Assembly (NCBI RefSeq): GCF_003319115.1
Contig: NZ_QOHF01000028.1
Location: 1 to 53,595 of the forward strand
Origin: Geodermatophilus sp. TF02-6
GTDB lineage: Bacteria; Actinomycetota; Actinomycetes; Mycobacteriales; Geodermatophilaceae
DNA: 53,595 bases
Direction: 5' to 3'
Under the pieces are notes generated by a model that was not told the origin of the DNA, made no database searches, and saw only the letters and a list, made by a program, of their open reading frames with translations. Below are positions 26,281 to 35,566 of this stretch, in pieces (the first letter of the stretch is position 1; every line of letters begins with the position of its first letter). Both the position numbers and the translations under genes were made by a program.

Positions 26281-27600
26281 TCAGCCGGCGCGGCGGCCCA
26301 GCGCCCGGTAGGTCCAGCCGGCGGCGGTCCAGCCGTCCCGGTCGAGGGCGTTGCGCCCGTCGAGCACCCGCTTCTGCGCCACGACCCGGCCGAAGGCGTG
26401 CGGGTCGAGGGCTCGGTACTGGCTCCACTCGGTGAGCAGCAGGACGGCGTCGGCACCGGCCGCGGCCTCCTCCGGCGTGTCGGCGTAGTCCAGCTGCGGC
26501 CACGACCGGCGTGCGTTGGCGACCGCCGCGGGGTCGGTGACCCGCACCACCGCACCCTGCAGCTGCAGCTGCGCGGCCACGTTGAGCGCCGGGCTGTCGC
26601 GGATGTCGTCGCTGTCGGGCTTGAACGCCGCCCCCAGCACCGCGATCCGCCGGCCCAGCAGCGACCCGTCGCAGACCTCGCGGGCCAGCTCCACCATGCG
26701 GGTGCGCCGGCGCATGTTGATCGCATCCACCTCCTTGAGGAACGTCAGGGCCTGGTCGGCCCCGAGTTCGCCGGCGCGGGCCATGAAGGCGCGGATGTCC
26801 TTGGGCAGGCAGCCACCGCCGAAGCCCAGCCCGGCGTTGAGGAAGCGCCGGCCGATCCGCTCGTCGTGACCGATCGCATCGGCCAGCAGCACGACGTCCG
26901 CGCCGGTGGCCTCGCACAGCTCGGCCATGGCATTGATGAAGGAGATCTTGGTGGCCAGGAAGGAGTTGGCCGCCGTCTTGACCATCTCGGCGGTGGCGTG
27001 GTCGGTGACCACCTTCGGCGTGCCGCGGGCCACGACGGGCGCGTACACCTCGTCCAGCAGCCGCTGTGCGGTCACGGCGTCCGGGCCGGCGGGCAGGCCG
27101 TAGACCAGCCGGTCGGGGCACAGGGTGTCCTGGACGGCGAACCCCTCCCGCAGGAACTCCGGGTTCCACGCCAGCAGCGCGCCGGGCACCTTCTCCCCCA
27201 CCAGCTCGGCCAGCCGGGCGGCGGTGCCCACCGGCACCGTCGACTTGCCCACCACCAGCTCCCCGGGCTCGAGCACCCCCAGCAGGGACTCCACCGCGGC
27301 CTCGACGTAGCGCAGGTCGGCGGCGTACTCGCCGTACTTCTGCGGCGTCCCGACGCACACGAAGTGCACCTGCGCCCCGGCCGCCTCGGTCACGTCGGTG
27401 GTGAACCGCAACCGCCCCGTGGCCAGGGTGCGCTGCAGGAGGGCCTCGAAACCCGGCTCGTAGAACGGCGCTCGCGCACCGCTCAACGCGGCGACCTTCG
27501 CCTCGTCCACGTCGACGCCGACCACCTCGTGACCCAGTTCGGTCATCGCCGCCGCGTGCACCGCACCGAGATACCCACAACCGACGACGGAGATCTCCAC
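26281..27600 (-). CDS. ugd: UDP-glucose 6-dehydrogenase
   Basis: 439 residues. It oxidises UDP-glucose to UDP-glucuronate with two NAD+, providing acidic sugar for the polymer. The N-terminal Rossmann motif is VVGCGYLGAVHA. The middle has NPEFLREG, the central helix with VKTAANSFLATKISFINA, and the catalytic Cys in GFGGGCLPKD. The C-terminal NAD-binding domain has LGAAFKPDSDDIRDSPAL. GTG 27600 was chosen: GGAG five bases upstream, and the Rossmann motif begins at residue 4. The frame stays open upstream through a repeat. A remnant of a related dehydrogenase lies at 49569-49769. Confidence 0.93.
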   Translation of the reverse strand: MEISVVGCGYLGAVHAAAMTELGHEVVGVDVDEAKVAALSGARAPFYEPGFEALLQRTLATGRLRFTTDVTEAAGAQVHFVCVGTPQKYGEYAADLRYVEAAVESLLGVLEPGELVVGKSTVPVGTAARLAELVGEKVPGALLAWNPEFLREGFAVQDTLCPDRLVYGLPAGPDAVTAQRLLDEVYAPVVARGTPKVVTDHATAEMVKTAANSFLATKISFINAMAELCEATGADVVLLADAIGHDERIGRRFLNAGLGFGGGCLPKDIRAFMARAGELGADQALTFLKEVDAINMRRRTRMVELAREVCDGSLLGRRIAVLGAAFKPDSDDIRDSPALNVAAQLQLQGAVVRVTDPAAVANARRSWPQLDYADTPEEAAAGADAVLLLTEWSQYRALDPHAFGRVVAQKRVLDGRNALDRDGWTAAGWTYRALGRRAG

Positions 27601-27702
27601 GGCAGCTCCACGACGACGGGACAGGTCGACCTCGGACGGTAGGGGTTCGGCGCAGCCGCTCTCCACCCGGCTCCCCCGATGGGGCTCGCCGGCTGCCGTA
27701 GC

Positions 27703-27756
27703 CCCACCGGCGACGTCGTCCCCACCGGCGACGTGGTCCCCACCGGCGACGTCGTC
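27703..27756. repeat. Three 18-bp tandem repeats upstream of ugd
   Basis: CCCACCGGCGACGTCGTC occurs three times end to end (27703-27720, 27721-27738, 27739-27756) with one base changed in the middle copy. The repeat lies in the 302-base gap between ugd and the small gene at 27903, about 100 bases before the ugd start. A minus-strand frame through it reads VAGGD repeats but is probably not translated. Nothing else was seen in the gap. Confidence 0.8.
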
Positions 27757-27902
27757 CTCGGCCACGGGCGAGGTGGCGCGGCGGACGTCGGTCCTCCGCG
27801 ACGGCCCGCTGGTCCGGACTCGGCTCCGACGACCCGGTGAGAACAGCGACTCCGAGGTCGCCGTCGCCCTCGACCGAGGCCTCTACCGCCGGACGGGCCG
27901 GC

Positions 27903-28040
27903 TCAGAGGCCCGGGCGGACGACGCCGCAGCGGCAGGCGTAGCAGCTCGCGTTGCTGAACGGGTCCTCGCCCGCCCAGCGGAACCAGTGCAGGTGACCGA
28001 TCAGGGCCAGGCGCCGCCGGCCGACGGGAGCGGCACGCAT
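27903..28040 (-). CDS. 45-residue protein with CxxCxC end
   Basis: The ATG overlaps the stop of the sugar transferase (TGATG), so it is positioned for translational coupling. The product is basic at the N-terminus and ends SNASCYACRCGVVRPGL, with three cysteines spaced CxxCxC and several Trp/His. It could bind a metal. I do not recognise a family. Confidence 0.55.
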   Translation of the reverse strand: MRAAPVGRRRLALIGHLHWFRWAGEDPFSNASCYACRCGVVRPGL

Positions 28041-29644
28041 CAGTACGCGCCATGACTGCGCAGGACCGCCCGGACCGTCCGCAGGAGGATGACGAGGTCG
28101 AGGCCGAGCGACCAGTTCTCGACGTACCGGATGTCGAGCTCGACGGCCTCGTCCCAGCTCAGGTTGGAGCGCCCGCTGACCTGCCACAGCCCGGTGAGAC
28201 CAGGTTTGACCAGCAGCCGGCGTTGCATGTCCGCCCCGTACCGGGTCACCTCCCGCGCCAGGGCGGGCCGTGGGCCGACGAAGGACATGTCGCCCTTGAG
28301 GATGTTGATCAACTGTGGGAGCTCGTCGAGCGAGTACCGTCGCAGAAACCGGCCCACCGCGGTCACCCGCGGGTCACGGCGCATCTTGAACAGCACGGCG
28401 TTGCCCTCGTTGAACACCAGCAGGCTGTCGAGCGCGCTCTCCGCATCGACGACCATGCTCCGGAACTTCAGCATGTCGAAGGGTCTGCCGCGCTTGCCGA
28501 TGCGGCGCTGCCGGTAGAAGGCCGGTCCGCGGCTGGTGACCCGGATGGCCACCACCAGCGCCAGGAACAGCGGAGCACCGAGCAGGAGCAACACCGTCGC
28601 AGCCAGCCGGTCCAGTGCGGTCTTCACGAGGTGCCGGTGACCTCGGAACCTGGGTTCTCTCACGTGCAGGAGCGGGAGGCTGATCGTCGGTCGGATCTGG
28701 AGCCGGTTGGGGGCCACCTCGATCAGCCCCGGACTGGCGAGGAGTTCGATGTTGGTCCCCTCCAGCTGCCATGCCAGCTCGCGCAGGTAGCGGCCGGCCG
28801 TCTCGCTGGCCGACGCCACCACCACCGCATCGGCGTGGACGTCGTCCAGGACGCGCATCACCTCGTGGAGGCCACCGAGCACCGGGATGCCGTGGTGCCG
28901 GAGGTCGGTGGCGTCACCCGGCCGGGGCACGCACGCGCCGAGCACCTGCAGGCCGGCCGTGGGGTCGCGGCGCAGTCGCCGGACGAGGTCGAGGACGGCG
29001 ACGTCGCGACCGACCAGCACCACCTGTTTGGTCATGTGCCCGCGCCGCCGTGCGGCGTGCAGGCGCCACCTGCTCAGGACTCGGCTGACCAGGGTGAGCA
29101 CGGTCGCCGTCGGGACCCCGAGGAGCAGGAGGTCGTGCACCCCGGCGAGGGCGGGGAAGTGCGCGGCGTAGGCGGCGACCGCGGTCGCGATGACCCCTGC
29201 GATGCCGACCCGGCGGTACTCGTCGGCGCCGGTCCCGTGCCGCCGTTCGGCGAAGGTGCCCAGGAGCATGAGCAACACCGGCCAGGCCAGCGCACCCGCG
29301 GCAGCGAGCCACTGGCCACGCACCGACACCGGGCCGGTGAGCGCGACGGTGAGGCAGGCCGCCGCCACGGCGGCGATGACGTCCCCCATGACGAGAGCGG
29401 CGGTGTAGTTGATCAGCCATTCCGGTGAGCGCCGTCGCCGGGCGCCGTAGGGGTCGTAGACCGGCCGACCGGGCGCGGGGTCCGCCGCTCCGGCGATCGC
29501 CGGCGGCCTGACCGATGGCGGCACGGGGCGCAGTTGCGCCAGACGCCGGACGCCGAGGTCGTCGTCCGCGGCCACGAGGTGAGGTGAGTAGCCGGTCCTC
29601 ATGGTCAGGACGTCGTACAGCCGCTCCTCGAAGGTGTCGCTCAT
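28040..29644 (-). CDS. Polyprenyl-phosphate sugar-1-phosphate transferase (initiating glycosyltransferase)
   Basis: 534 residues. Four N-terminal helices (from LINYTAALVMGDVIA) are followed by a nucleotide-binding-like domain (KQVVLVGRDVAVLDLV) and a fifth helix (TVLLLLGAPLFLALVVAI). The C-terminal bacterial sugar transferase domain has FDMLKFRSMVVDAE, VGRFLRRYSLDELPQLINIL, KGDMSFVGPRPALAREV and KPGLTGLWQVSGRSNLSWDE. The domain order is that of WbaP/CpsE/ExoY-type proteins that put the first sugar phosphate (usually Glc-1-P or Gal-1-P) on undecaprenyl phosphate. It therefore starts assembly of the repeat unit. ATG 29644 has GGGGA upstream. It is followed by the 45-residue gene. Confidence 0.93.
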   Translation of the reverse strand: MSDTFEERLYDVLTMRTGYSPHLVAADDDLGVRRLAQLRPVPPSVRPPAIAGAADPAPGRPVYDPYGARRRRSPEWLINYTAALVMGDVIAAVAAACLTVALTGPVSVRGQWLAAAGALAWPVLLMLLGTFAERRHGTGADEYRRVGIAGVIATAVAAYAAHFPALAGVHDLLLLGVPTATVLTLVSRVLSRWRLHAARRRGHMTKQVVLVGRDVAVLDLVRRLRRDPTAGLQVLGACVPRPGDATDLRHHGIPVLGGLHEVMRVLDDVHADAVVVASASETAGRYLRELAWQLEGTNIELLASPGLIEVAPNRLQIRPTISLPLLHVREPRFRGHRHLVKTALDRLAATVLLLLGAPLFLALVVAIRVTSRGPAFYRQRRIGKRGRPFDMLKFRSMVVDAESALDSLLVFNEGNAVLFKMRRDPRVTAVGRFLRRYSLDELPQLINILKGDMSFVGPRPALAREVTRYGADMQRRLLVKPGLTGLWQVSGRSNLSWDEAVELDIRYVENWSLGLDLVILLRTVRAVLRSHGAY

Positions 29645-30563
29645 CTCAGTCGTCCCCGTCGCGGACGAGCCGGGGGCGGACCCCGGGGCGGCGACCGGAG
29701 CACGACCGGTGGTGGCGGTCGGCGTGCCCACCCGTGGGTGCGGCACCTGTGGGCCGCCGGGGCGGGGAGCCGGTGACGGCGTGGGTGATCATGTCGTGCC
29801 TCATTGCGGCAGTTCCTCGGCGTGCACCCGCGCCCTGTCGGAGCGCGGGCCGGTGAGCGGTGCAGAGCGTGGGAGAGCCGGGCACAGGCCGTGGCCCGGC
29901 GTGGTGCGGACTGTCCCGGCGCACCCGTGGTGCTCCGGACCCCCGGGTACCAGGGCTCAACCAGGACCGCTCTGGGGGCCCTCTCCCACCCCGCCGGTAC
30001 GGCGGGAACCGGGACGACGCCCTCCACCGGTCTGCGCAGCAGCGAGCCGCGGCGACAGATCCCCACCGTGCGCCCGGATCTCGGCGCTGGCTCTCACGGT
30101 CACACCCCCGAAACGGCCTCACTCGCCGGGAACCGACTGGCCGGAGCGTCGGCGAGTGACCCTTCCGGCGGTGGGACCTTCGATCGCCGCTCACCGTGGG
30201 TCAACCACCTGCAATCCCTGTCGCGGAGCAACTCGGCGCTGCCTCACGATGGGTAGTCACAGTCATGGAATTCGCGCCCGATCGCGGTGACCCTCTGTAG
30301 GGGACGGGTGTCAGGGAGGGGCCGGAGGTCGACGCAGGGTCACCGACGGCATGCCGATCGGCGCTCCGCAGCGGGCCGACGAGGGAGGACGACGAGGCGG
30401 GTCGACGAGGCGGGTCGATGCGAGGGGCGCCGGTCGCGGCGGCCGAGGCGGAGCCGCACCGGCACCGCTCGCCAACCTGTGGAATCCGACGCGGTCGAGC
30501 CCCACCATGCCGGTGGTCGAGCTCGTCGACCGGCCGCGTCACCGAGCCCTCCCGGGAGACTGC
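29645..30563. other. Long divergent intergenic region
   Basis: These 919 bases separate the divergent sugar transferase and GH-A genes. Several frames are open, as expected at this GC content, but none has a start, ribosome site and codon bias together. Two 13-bp direct repeats (ACGAGGCGGGTCG) lie at 30392-30404 and 30405-30417. Promoters for both genes are expected here, but I could not place them. The length suggests long leaders or complex control. Confidence 0.45.
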
Positions 30564-31886
30564 ATGGCCCTCCGTGTCCGATCCCCCGGTGCACGTCGGT
30601 GGCTGGTCGTCGCGGTCGTCGCCGGCCTCCTGGCCGTGACCGTGGCCTGGTACGTGGCCTGGTACACGGCCGGCAGGGTCGATCGGACGCCCCGTCCCGA
30701 CGACGGGGTCGTCGTGTCCCCGACGTTCTTCGGGATGCACACCTCGTCGGTCAGCCTCCAAGCATGGCCGACGGCCAGCTTCGCGACCCTGCGTGTGTGG
30801 GGCCAGTACCCGTCCGTCACGTGGGCTGCGCTGAACCCTGCTCCGGGGGTCTACGACTGGGCCGACCTCGACACCGTCGTCGCCGAGGCAGCTCGGCGGG
30901 GGATCGACGTCGTGTACACGTTCGGCGACACCCCGGGATGGGCGTCGACCGATCCCCTGGGCACGGGGTGCGCCTACGGCGCTGGGTCGTGCTACGCGCC
31001 CACCGAGGCCTCGTGGCGGGCGTTCGTCACGGCCATCACCACGCGGTACGCGGGCCTCGTGCGGTACTGGGAGCTCTGGAACGAACCGAACGCGGAGAAC
31101 TTCTGGAGCGGGACCACGAGGCACATGGTCGAGATGGCCCGGACCGCGTATCCGATCATCAAGGGGGCGGACCCGCGGAACGTCGTCCTCTCGCCGTCCC
31201 CACAGGGGACGCACGCCCATCGGTGGCTGGACGCCTACCTCGGGTCCGGCGGAGTGACGGTGACCGACGTCGTCGCGTTCCACGGCTACCTCCCCGCCGA
31301 ACCGGAAGCCCTCGTCCCGCTGGTCGACGACATCCGAGGCGTCCTCGCCCGCCACCCCCACCTCGCCGGCAGGCCCCTCTGGGACACCGAGCACAGCTGG
31401 GGTACCGCGAGCTCGCCGTTCGGCGTCACCCAGGACCTGCAGTCGGCCTGGCTGGCCAGGCACCTCGTCCTCAGCGCCTCGAGCGGGATCGCCCGCTCCT
31501 TCTGGTACCTCTGGGACGGCTACGACGGGCAGCCGCAGTGGGGGATGCTGTTCAACGCCACGACGCAGCAGCTCCAAGAACCCGGTGTCGCCTACCAGCA
31601 GGTGCACGACTGGCTGACCGGCGCGACCCTCCACCCCTGTGTGGCACACCGCGGCGTGTACCAGTGCCAGCTCACCCGCAGCGGCGGCTACCGAGGGCTC
31701 GTCGTGTGGGCCGCGACCGACGACCCGTCGCGGGTCACCTCCTGGGACGTCCCCGAGCCGTACACCACCTACCGCACCGTCGAGGGGACGACCCGCGCCA
31801 TCGACGCGGGACGCTCTGTCGACGTCACGATGACCCCCGTCCTCCTGCAGGGTCCCGGCGCTCCCGTCCTCCCGCGCGACTCGTGA
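30564..31886 (+). CDS. Membrane-anchored clan GH-A glycoside hydrolase
   Basis: 440 residues. One N-terminal hydrophobic helix (WLVVAVVAGLLAVTVAWYVAWY) without an evident cleavage site anchors it, with the rest outside the cell. The TIM-barrel domain has the acid/base motif YWELWNEPN (Glu after Asn) and the nucleophile in LWDTEHSWG, the arrangement of GH5/GH39-like enzymes. The family number cannot be fixed by eye. EPS loci often contain such hydrolases (PslG-like) that trim or release polymer. ATG 30564 has GGGAG six bases upstream. Its last 62 bases overlap the end of the convergent polymerase/ligase gene. Confidence 0.85.
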   Translation: MALRVRSPGARRWLVVAVVAGLLAVTVAWYVAWYTAGRVDRTPRPDDGVVVSPTFFGMHTSSVSLQAWPTASFATLRVWGQYPSVTWAALNPAPGVYDWADLDTVVAEAARRGIDVVYTFGDTPGWASTDPLGTGCAYGAGSCYAPTEASWRAFVTAITTRYAGLVRYWELWNEPNAENFWSGTTRHMVEMARTAYPIIKGADPRNVVLSPSPQGTHAHRWLDAYLGSGGVTVTDVVAFHGYLPAEPEALVPLVDDIRGVLARHPHLAGRPLWDTEHSWGTASSPFGVTQDLQSAWLARHLVLSASSGIARSFWYLWDGYDGQPQWGMLFNATTQQLQEPGVAYQQVHDWLTGATLHPCVAHRGVYQCQLTRSGGYRGLVVWAATDDPSRVTSWDVPEPYTTYRTVEGTTRAIDAGRSVDVTMTPVLLQGPGAPVLPRDS

Positions 31887-33285
31887 GGGTCCGCACCCGG
31901 GCGGCAGCGTCACCCCGGTCCTCCGGTGCGGGTGACTCCGGTCGGCAGGCCGCCACGAGGGCGGCGAGGACCGCGAACGTGACCGCGCTGGCGCCGGGGT
32001 TCATGAACACCGGGTTGGCGAAGGCGCTCACCGCGGCCCCGTTGACCGCCGCCAGCAGCACGACCACGGTGCGGCGCTGCCACACGCCGGCGGGCCCGCG
32101 CACGGTGCGCAGCGCCAGACCGTTGGCCAGCAGGAAGACGCCCAACAGCAGGGCGGATGCCACGACACCCCCGCCGAGGGTGACGGCCAGGTAGTCGTTG
32201 TGCACCGGGACGACGACGTCGGTCCCGGCGAGCTTGCCCACCACCGTGGTCTCGCGGGTGAAGAGGTCGGACAGGACCGGATCGTGCAGCCGGCCCAGGG
32301 CGGTCCGGTACAGGGCCTCGCGGGTGGCGCCGTTGTCGGTCTTGCCGACCAGCCGGAAGTACTCGTCGAAGACCCCGATCAGCTCGTCGACGTGGAGGAC
32401 GGCGATCACCGTGCCGATCGCCACGGCCGCGGCCAGGCCGACCCGGCAGACGAGCCCGGGAGCCCAGCCGGCGAGGGCGACCGTGCCCGCCGCGGCTGCC
32501 GCAGCGACCAGGTACGTGGCCGCCGAGTAGGTCACGAACGCGAACACCGTCGCGGCCAGGGACAGCGGCACGAGCACGCGGTCCCGGGCGGCGAGTGCAG
32601 CGGTGACGCCCAGCACGACGAGGTACGCCTTCTCGTGGTTGAGCACGTCGATCTGCGCCGCGGGCAGGACACCGAGCCGGGAGAGCCCCGAACCCACCGC
32701 GAAGAGGCTGCACGCCACGCTCAGGACGCGGAGCCCGGAGCGCCAGCACGCCGTGGCGGACCAGTTCCTGACCGGTGGGAGGCAGGCGATCACCATCGGG
32801 CCGATGAGCGGCAACGCCCCGTCGACCGTGCCGAGGACCAGCCGACCGTAGAGGGTGCCGAGGATGCCGTAGACGACCAGCACTGCGGCCACCGACCGCA
32901 ACGCCGCGCTGCGGGCGTCCCGCCGGACGCCGACGGCCAGGATGGTCGCGAGGACCACCACCGTGGCGAGGTACCGGACGGGGCCGGTCGCCAGCGAGCG
33001 ACCGGACGTGTCGGCGAGCAGGAAGGTGACGCCGACCAACGGTGGCAGGCACCAGGCGGCACCCTCGACGAGCCGTCGCGCGAACGGGATCGCGGCCAGC
33101 GCGACGACCACGCCGAGCGCCGCCGGCCGAGCGGACGGGACGGCGACCGCACCGCCGGCCAGCGATGCCGAACACGCGGTGACGAGGACCGCGGTCCGCC
33201 GGCTCCGCCGGCCGCGCCGTCCCGCCTGTCCGGCCGGCGGCAGGGAACCGGTGACCGTGTCGAGCCCCGAGCGCCCGGCGGTCAC
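31825..33285 (-). CDS. O-antigen ligase/polymerase-like membrane protein (Wzy/WaaL)
   Basis: 486 residues with about 11-12 membrane helices and one large periplasm-facing loop (from VDELIGVFDEYFRLVGKTDNG to VVVPVHNDYLAVTLGGGVVA). The loop carries the HND(Y)L motif that is characteristic of the O-antigen ligase/Wzy superfamily. It probably polymerises or ligates repeat units made by the second assembly line. The GTG start overlaps the flippase stop (GTGA). Its C-terminal 20 codons overlap the convergent GH-A gene; this part (rich in Arg, Gly and Asp) is unlikely to be functional. Confidence 0.83.
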   Translation of the reverse strand: MTAGRSGLDTVTGSLPPAGQAGRRGRRSRRTAVLVTACSASLAGGAVAVPSARPAALGVVVALAAIPFARRLVEGAAWCLPPLVGVTFLLADTSGRSLATGPVRYLATVVVLATILAVGVRRDARSAALRSVAAVLVVYGILGTLYGRLVLGTVDGALPLIGPMVIACLPPVRNWSATACWRSGLRVLSVACSLFAVGSGLSRLGVLPAAQIDVLNHEKAYLVVLGVTAALAARDRVLVPLSLAATVFAFVTYSAATYLVAAAAAAGTVALAGWAPGLVCRVGLAAAVAIGTVIAVLHVDELIGVFDEYFRLVGKTDNGATREALYRTALGRLHDPVLSDLFTRETTVVGKLAGTDVVVPVHNDYLAVTLGGGVVASALLLGVFLLANGLALRTVRGPAGVWQRRTVVVLLAAVNGAAVSAFANPVFMNPGASAVTFAVLAALVAACRPESPAPEDRGDAAARVRTLTSRAGGRERRDPAGGRGSS

Positions 33286-34532
33286 GGCACGGTCCCGGAT
33301 GCGACGTCCACCGCCCGGGGCGCGACCCGACGCCCCTTCCGCGACTCGACCCACTGCAGCACCGCGACCGCGCACACCCCCGAGAGCACGGAGGCCACGG
33401 CAGTGCTCCAGAAGAAGCCCTGCACACCGGCGAGCAGCGCGCCCGCGAGAGGCAGCGCGAAGCTCAGGACGCCGATCACGATGCGGGCCACCAGGGAGGC
33501 GCGCGCCGCGCCCAGAGCACGGAGGGCGATCATCGGCCCCCAGAGCACGCACGCCGTCACCAGGGAGACCGCACACGGCAGCAGGACCGTGGCGAAGGCG
33601 GGCGCCGTGCCGCCCAGGGCCGCGCGCAGCACCGAGGCCGGCAGGAGCCCCACCGCGATCGCGTACCCCGCCGACAGCACGACGAGCAGTGCGGAGATGC
33701 CCAGCGCCGCCGGCACGAGGCTCGACCACCGGCTCCGGTGCGCCACCAGCTCCGGCAGCACGAGGAGCGCCACCGCGGTGGTCAGCGTCGTGACGGGACC
33801 GAAGACGACTCCCTGGGCCCGCAGCAGGAGCGGGATCAGGGGGAGGCCGAACGCCGCCACGACGAGGCCGGTGGACTGCGCCAGTCCGGAGGTCAGGAAC
33901 CACTCGGCTGCGTAGTACCAGTGCGCCGGGCGCAGCTCGCTCCTGCCGGGCCGGGGACCTCTGCCCAGCGAGAGGACGACGGCGACGAGGCTGACCGCTG
34001 CCGTCAGGACCAGACCCCACGCCGGCGAGCCCCCCAGCACCGCGATGACCAGGCCGGCGGCGGCGGCGAGGAGTTGGGCGGTGCTGATCGGTGCGGCCCG
34101 GGGGGCGCGTCCGGCGCCGGTCCACATCGAACGGATCGAGTCCGTGGGCACGACCAGCACGGTGAAGGCCAGGCTGCACAGCCCGACCGAGGTCTCCGGG
34201 CGCACGAAGACGGCCGAGACGAGCGCTGAGACCACGCCGAACCCCAGGCCGGTGACCGATGCGGCACGAACCCGCGCCCGAACCCGGTCCAGGGACGTGC
34301 CGGGCAGCTCCTGCGCCACCGGCTCACTGGTGAGGCTGCGGCTGAGCCCGACCGCGAGCGTGTGGATCAGGAAGACGACGGCGAAGTCCACGGCTCCCGC
34401 GGCGCCACCGCGCAGGACGCCGATGGACAGGCAGAGGGTCGTCAGGCTGGCGGCTGCCTGGTCCGACAGTCCGCACGACACCCGCCACAGGGCACCTCCG
34501 GCCCACGGCGCCGGCACGGCGCCCTGCCGCAT
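33282..34532 (-). CDS. Wzx-like flippase / polysaccharide export membrane protein
   Basis: 416 residues with about 12 membrane helices beginning near VSCGLSDQAAASLTTLCLSIGVL. The pattern is that of the MOP-superfamily polysaccharide transporters, though sequence is divergent from the flippase at 9209-10531. It precedes the Wzy/WaaL-like gene with a 4-bp overlap, the usual pairing for a Wzx/Wzy pathway. GGAG lies just upstream of the ATG. Substrate unknown. Confidence 0.78.
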   Translation of the reverse strand: MRQGAVPAPWAGGALWRVSCGLSDQAAASLTTLCLSIGVLRGGAAGAVDFAVVFLIHTLAVGLSRSLTSEPVAQELPGTSLDRVRARVRAASVTGLGFGVVSALVSAVFVRPETSVGLCSLAFTVLVVPTDSIRSMWTGAGRAPRAAPISTAQLLAAAAGLVIAVLGGSPAWGLVLTAAVSLVAVVLSLGRGPRPGRSELRPAHWYYAAEWFLTSGLAQSTGLVVAAFGLPLIPLLLRAQGVVFGPVTTLTTAVALLVLPELVAHRSRWSSLVPAALGISALLVVLSAGYAIAVGLLPASVLRAALGGTAPAFATVLLPCAVSLVTACVLWGPMIALRALGAARASLVARIVIGVLSFALPLAGALLAGVQGFFWSTAVASVLSGVCAVAVLQWVESRKGRRVAPRAVDVASGTVP

Positions 34533-34577
34533 CAGCTCCGCTCCCTTGGCGCGGTCACCCCGCTGCCGACAGCGCTG

Positions 34578-35450
34578 TCACCCGGCGTCCTCCGGCGCGA
34601 CCGGCACCTGCGGGTTGAGGCGGGCCGCTGCCGCGACCCGCAGCGGGTCACCGACCGAGCCCAGCGGCGTACCGCGCAGCCCCTGCGCCCGCAGTTGACG
34701 CCGATAGCTGCCGTTGACCGTCTTCAGCGCCACCCGGTGGGCGCGGGAGAGGTGGTGGCGCCAGAGCGGGTTGACGATGCCGAAGTCGGCCCGCATGCAG
34801 GCCTTCTCCTGCCGGGAGCGCTCCGCGAGCCGCTCGGTCACCTGCCCGGGGTGCCGGGTGAACCCGGCGAACACGACCGGTTCGTAGCCGAACCGGGCAC
34901 CGGCCCGGTCCAGGCGGAGCCACAGGTCCCAGTCCATGATCGTGCGCAGGTCCTCCCGCAGGCCGCCGACGCGCACCAGGGACTCGCGGCGGATGAAGGT
35001 GGCGCACGTGGGCAGGTAGCAGTTGACCCGGCGCAGGATCGACGGGGAGTAGCGGTGGTTGGTCACCAGGCGCAGCAGCCGACCCTCGGTGTCGACCTCG
35101 GCGAAGTCGCCGAACAGCACGTCGACGTCATCGGCCCGCAGCCGCTCCTGGACCCACTCCAGGACGCCCGGTAGGTAGAACTCGTCGGCGTTGAGCCAGC
35201 CGATCCAGGTGCCGGTGGCCTCGGTGAGCGCCTTGTTGAGCGCGTGGGACTGCCCCCGGTCCGGCTCCGACCGCCAGGTGACGGCCGGTTCGGCCTCGAG
35301 CAGGGCGACCGTGCCGTCCGAGGAACCGCCGTCCATCACGACGTGCTGCACGCCTCGGCCCCGGACGCTGGCGAGCGCGCGGCCGAGGAAGGGTCCGCTC
35401 TGGTAGGTCGGCGTGACGATCGAGAGGGAGCCCGGATCACCGGGGGGCAT
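34578..35450 (-). CDS. Family 2 glycosyltransferase
   Basis: 290 residues. GT-A domain with LSIVTPTYQSGPFLGRAL, HVVMDGGSSDGTVALL, the donor/metal-site region WIGWLNADEFYLPGVL, and CATFIRRESLVRVGG with DWDLWLRL further on. The NADEFY in place of the usual DxD-type NSDD is a normal variant of this subfamily. ATG 35450 has GGAGG six to seven bases upstream; the frame is open to 35612 only because of a tandem repeat. It is the first gene of a minus-strand operon (GT2, flippase, Wzy/WaaL). Donor and acceptor are not known. Confidence 0.88.
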   Translation of the reverse strand: MPPGDPGSLSIVTPTYQSGPFLGRALASVRGRGVQHVVMDGGSSDGTVALLEAEPAVTWRSEPDRGQSHALNKALTEATGTWIGWLNADEFYLPGVLEWVQERLRADDVDVLFGDFAEVDTEGRLLRLVTNHRYSPSILRRVNCYLPTCATFIRRESLVRVGGLREDLRTIMDWDLWLRLDRAGARFGYEPVVFAGFTRHPGQVTERLAERSRQEKACMRADFGIVNPLWRHHLSRAHRVALKTVNGSYRRQLRAQGLRGTPLGSVGDPLRVAAAARLNPQVPVAPEDAG

Positions 35451-35566
35451 CGACGACCTCCGCTCTGGGCGGGCAGCGGGACAGGCGCGGCTGACGGGCC
35501 CCGCTGGACCTCCTCGGCGAGGAGGCGGGACGCATCCTGCCCTGACGGCGGCGGCCGATCCATACA

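Noticed and set aside
27703..27765. N-terminal extension of UDP-glucose dehydrogenase through VAGGD repeats
   Set aside because: The GTG at 27600 has a proper ribosome site and places the Rossmann motif at the N-terminus as in the family.
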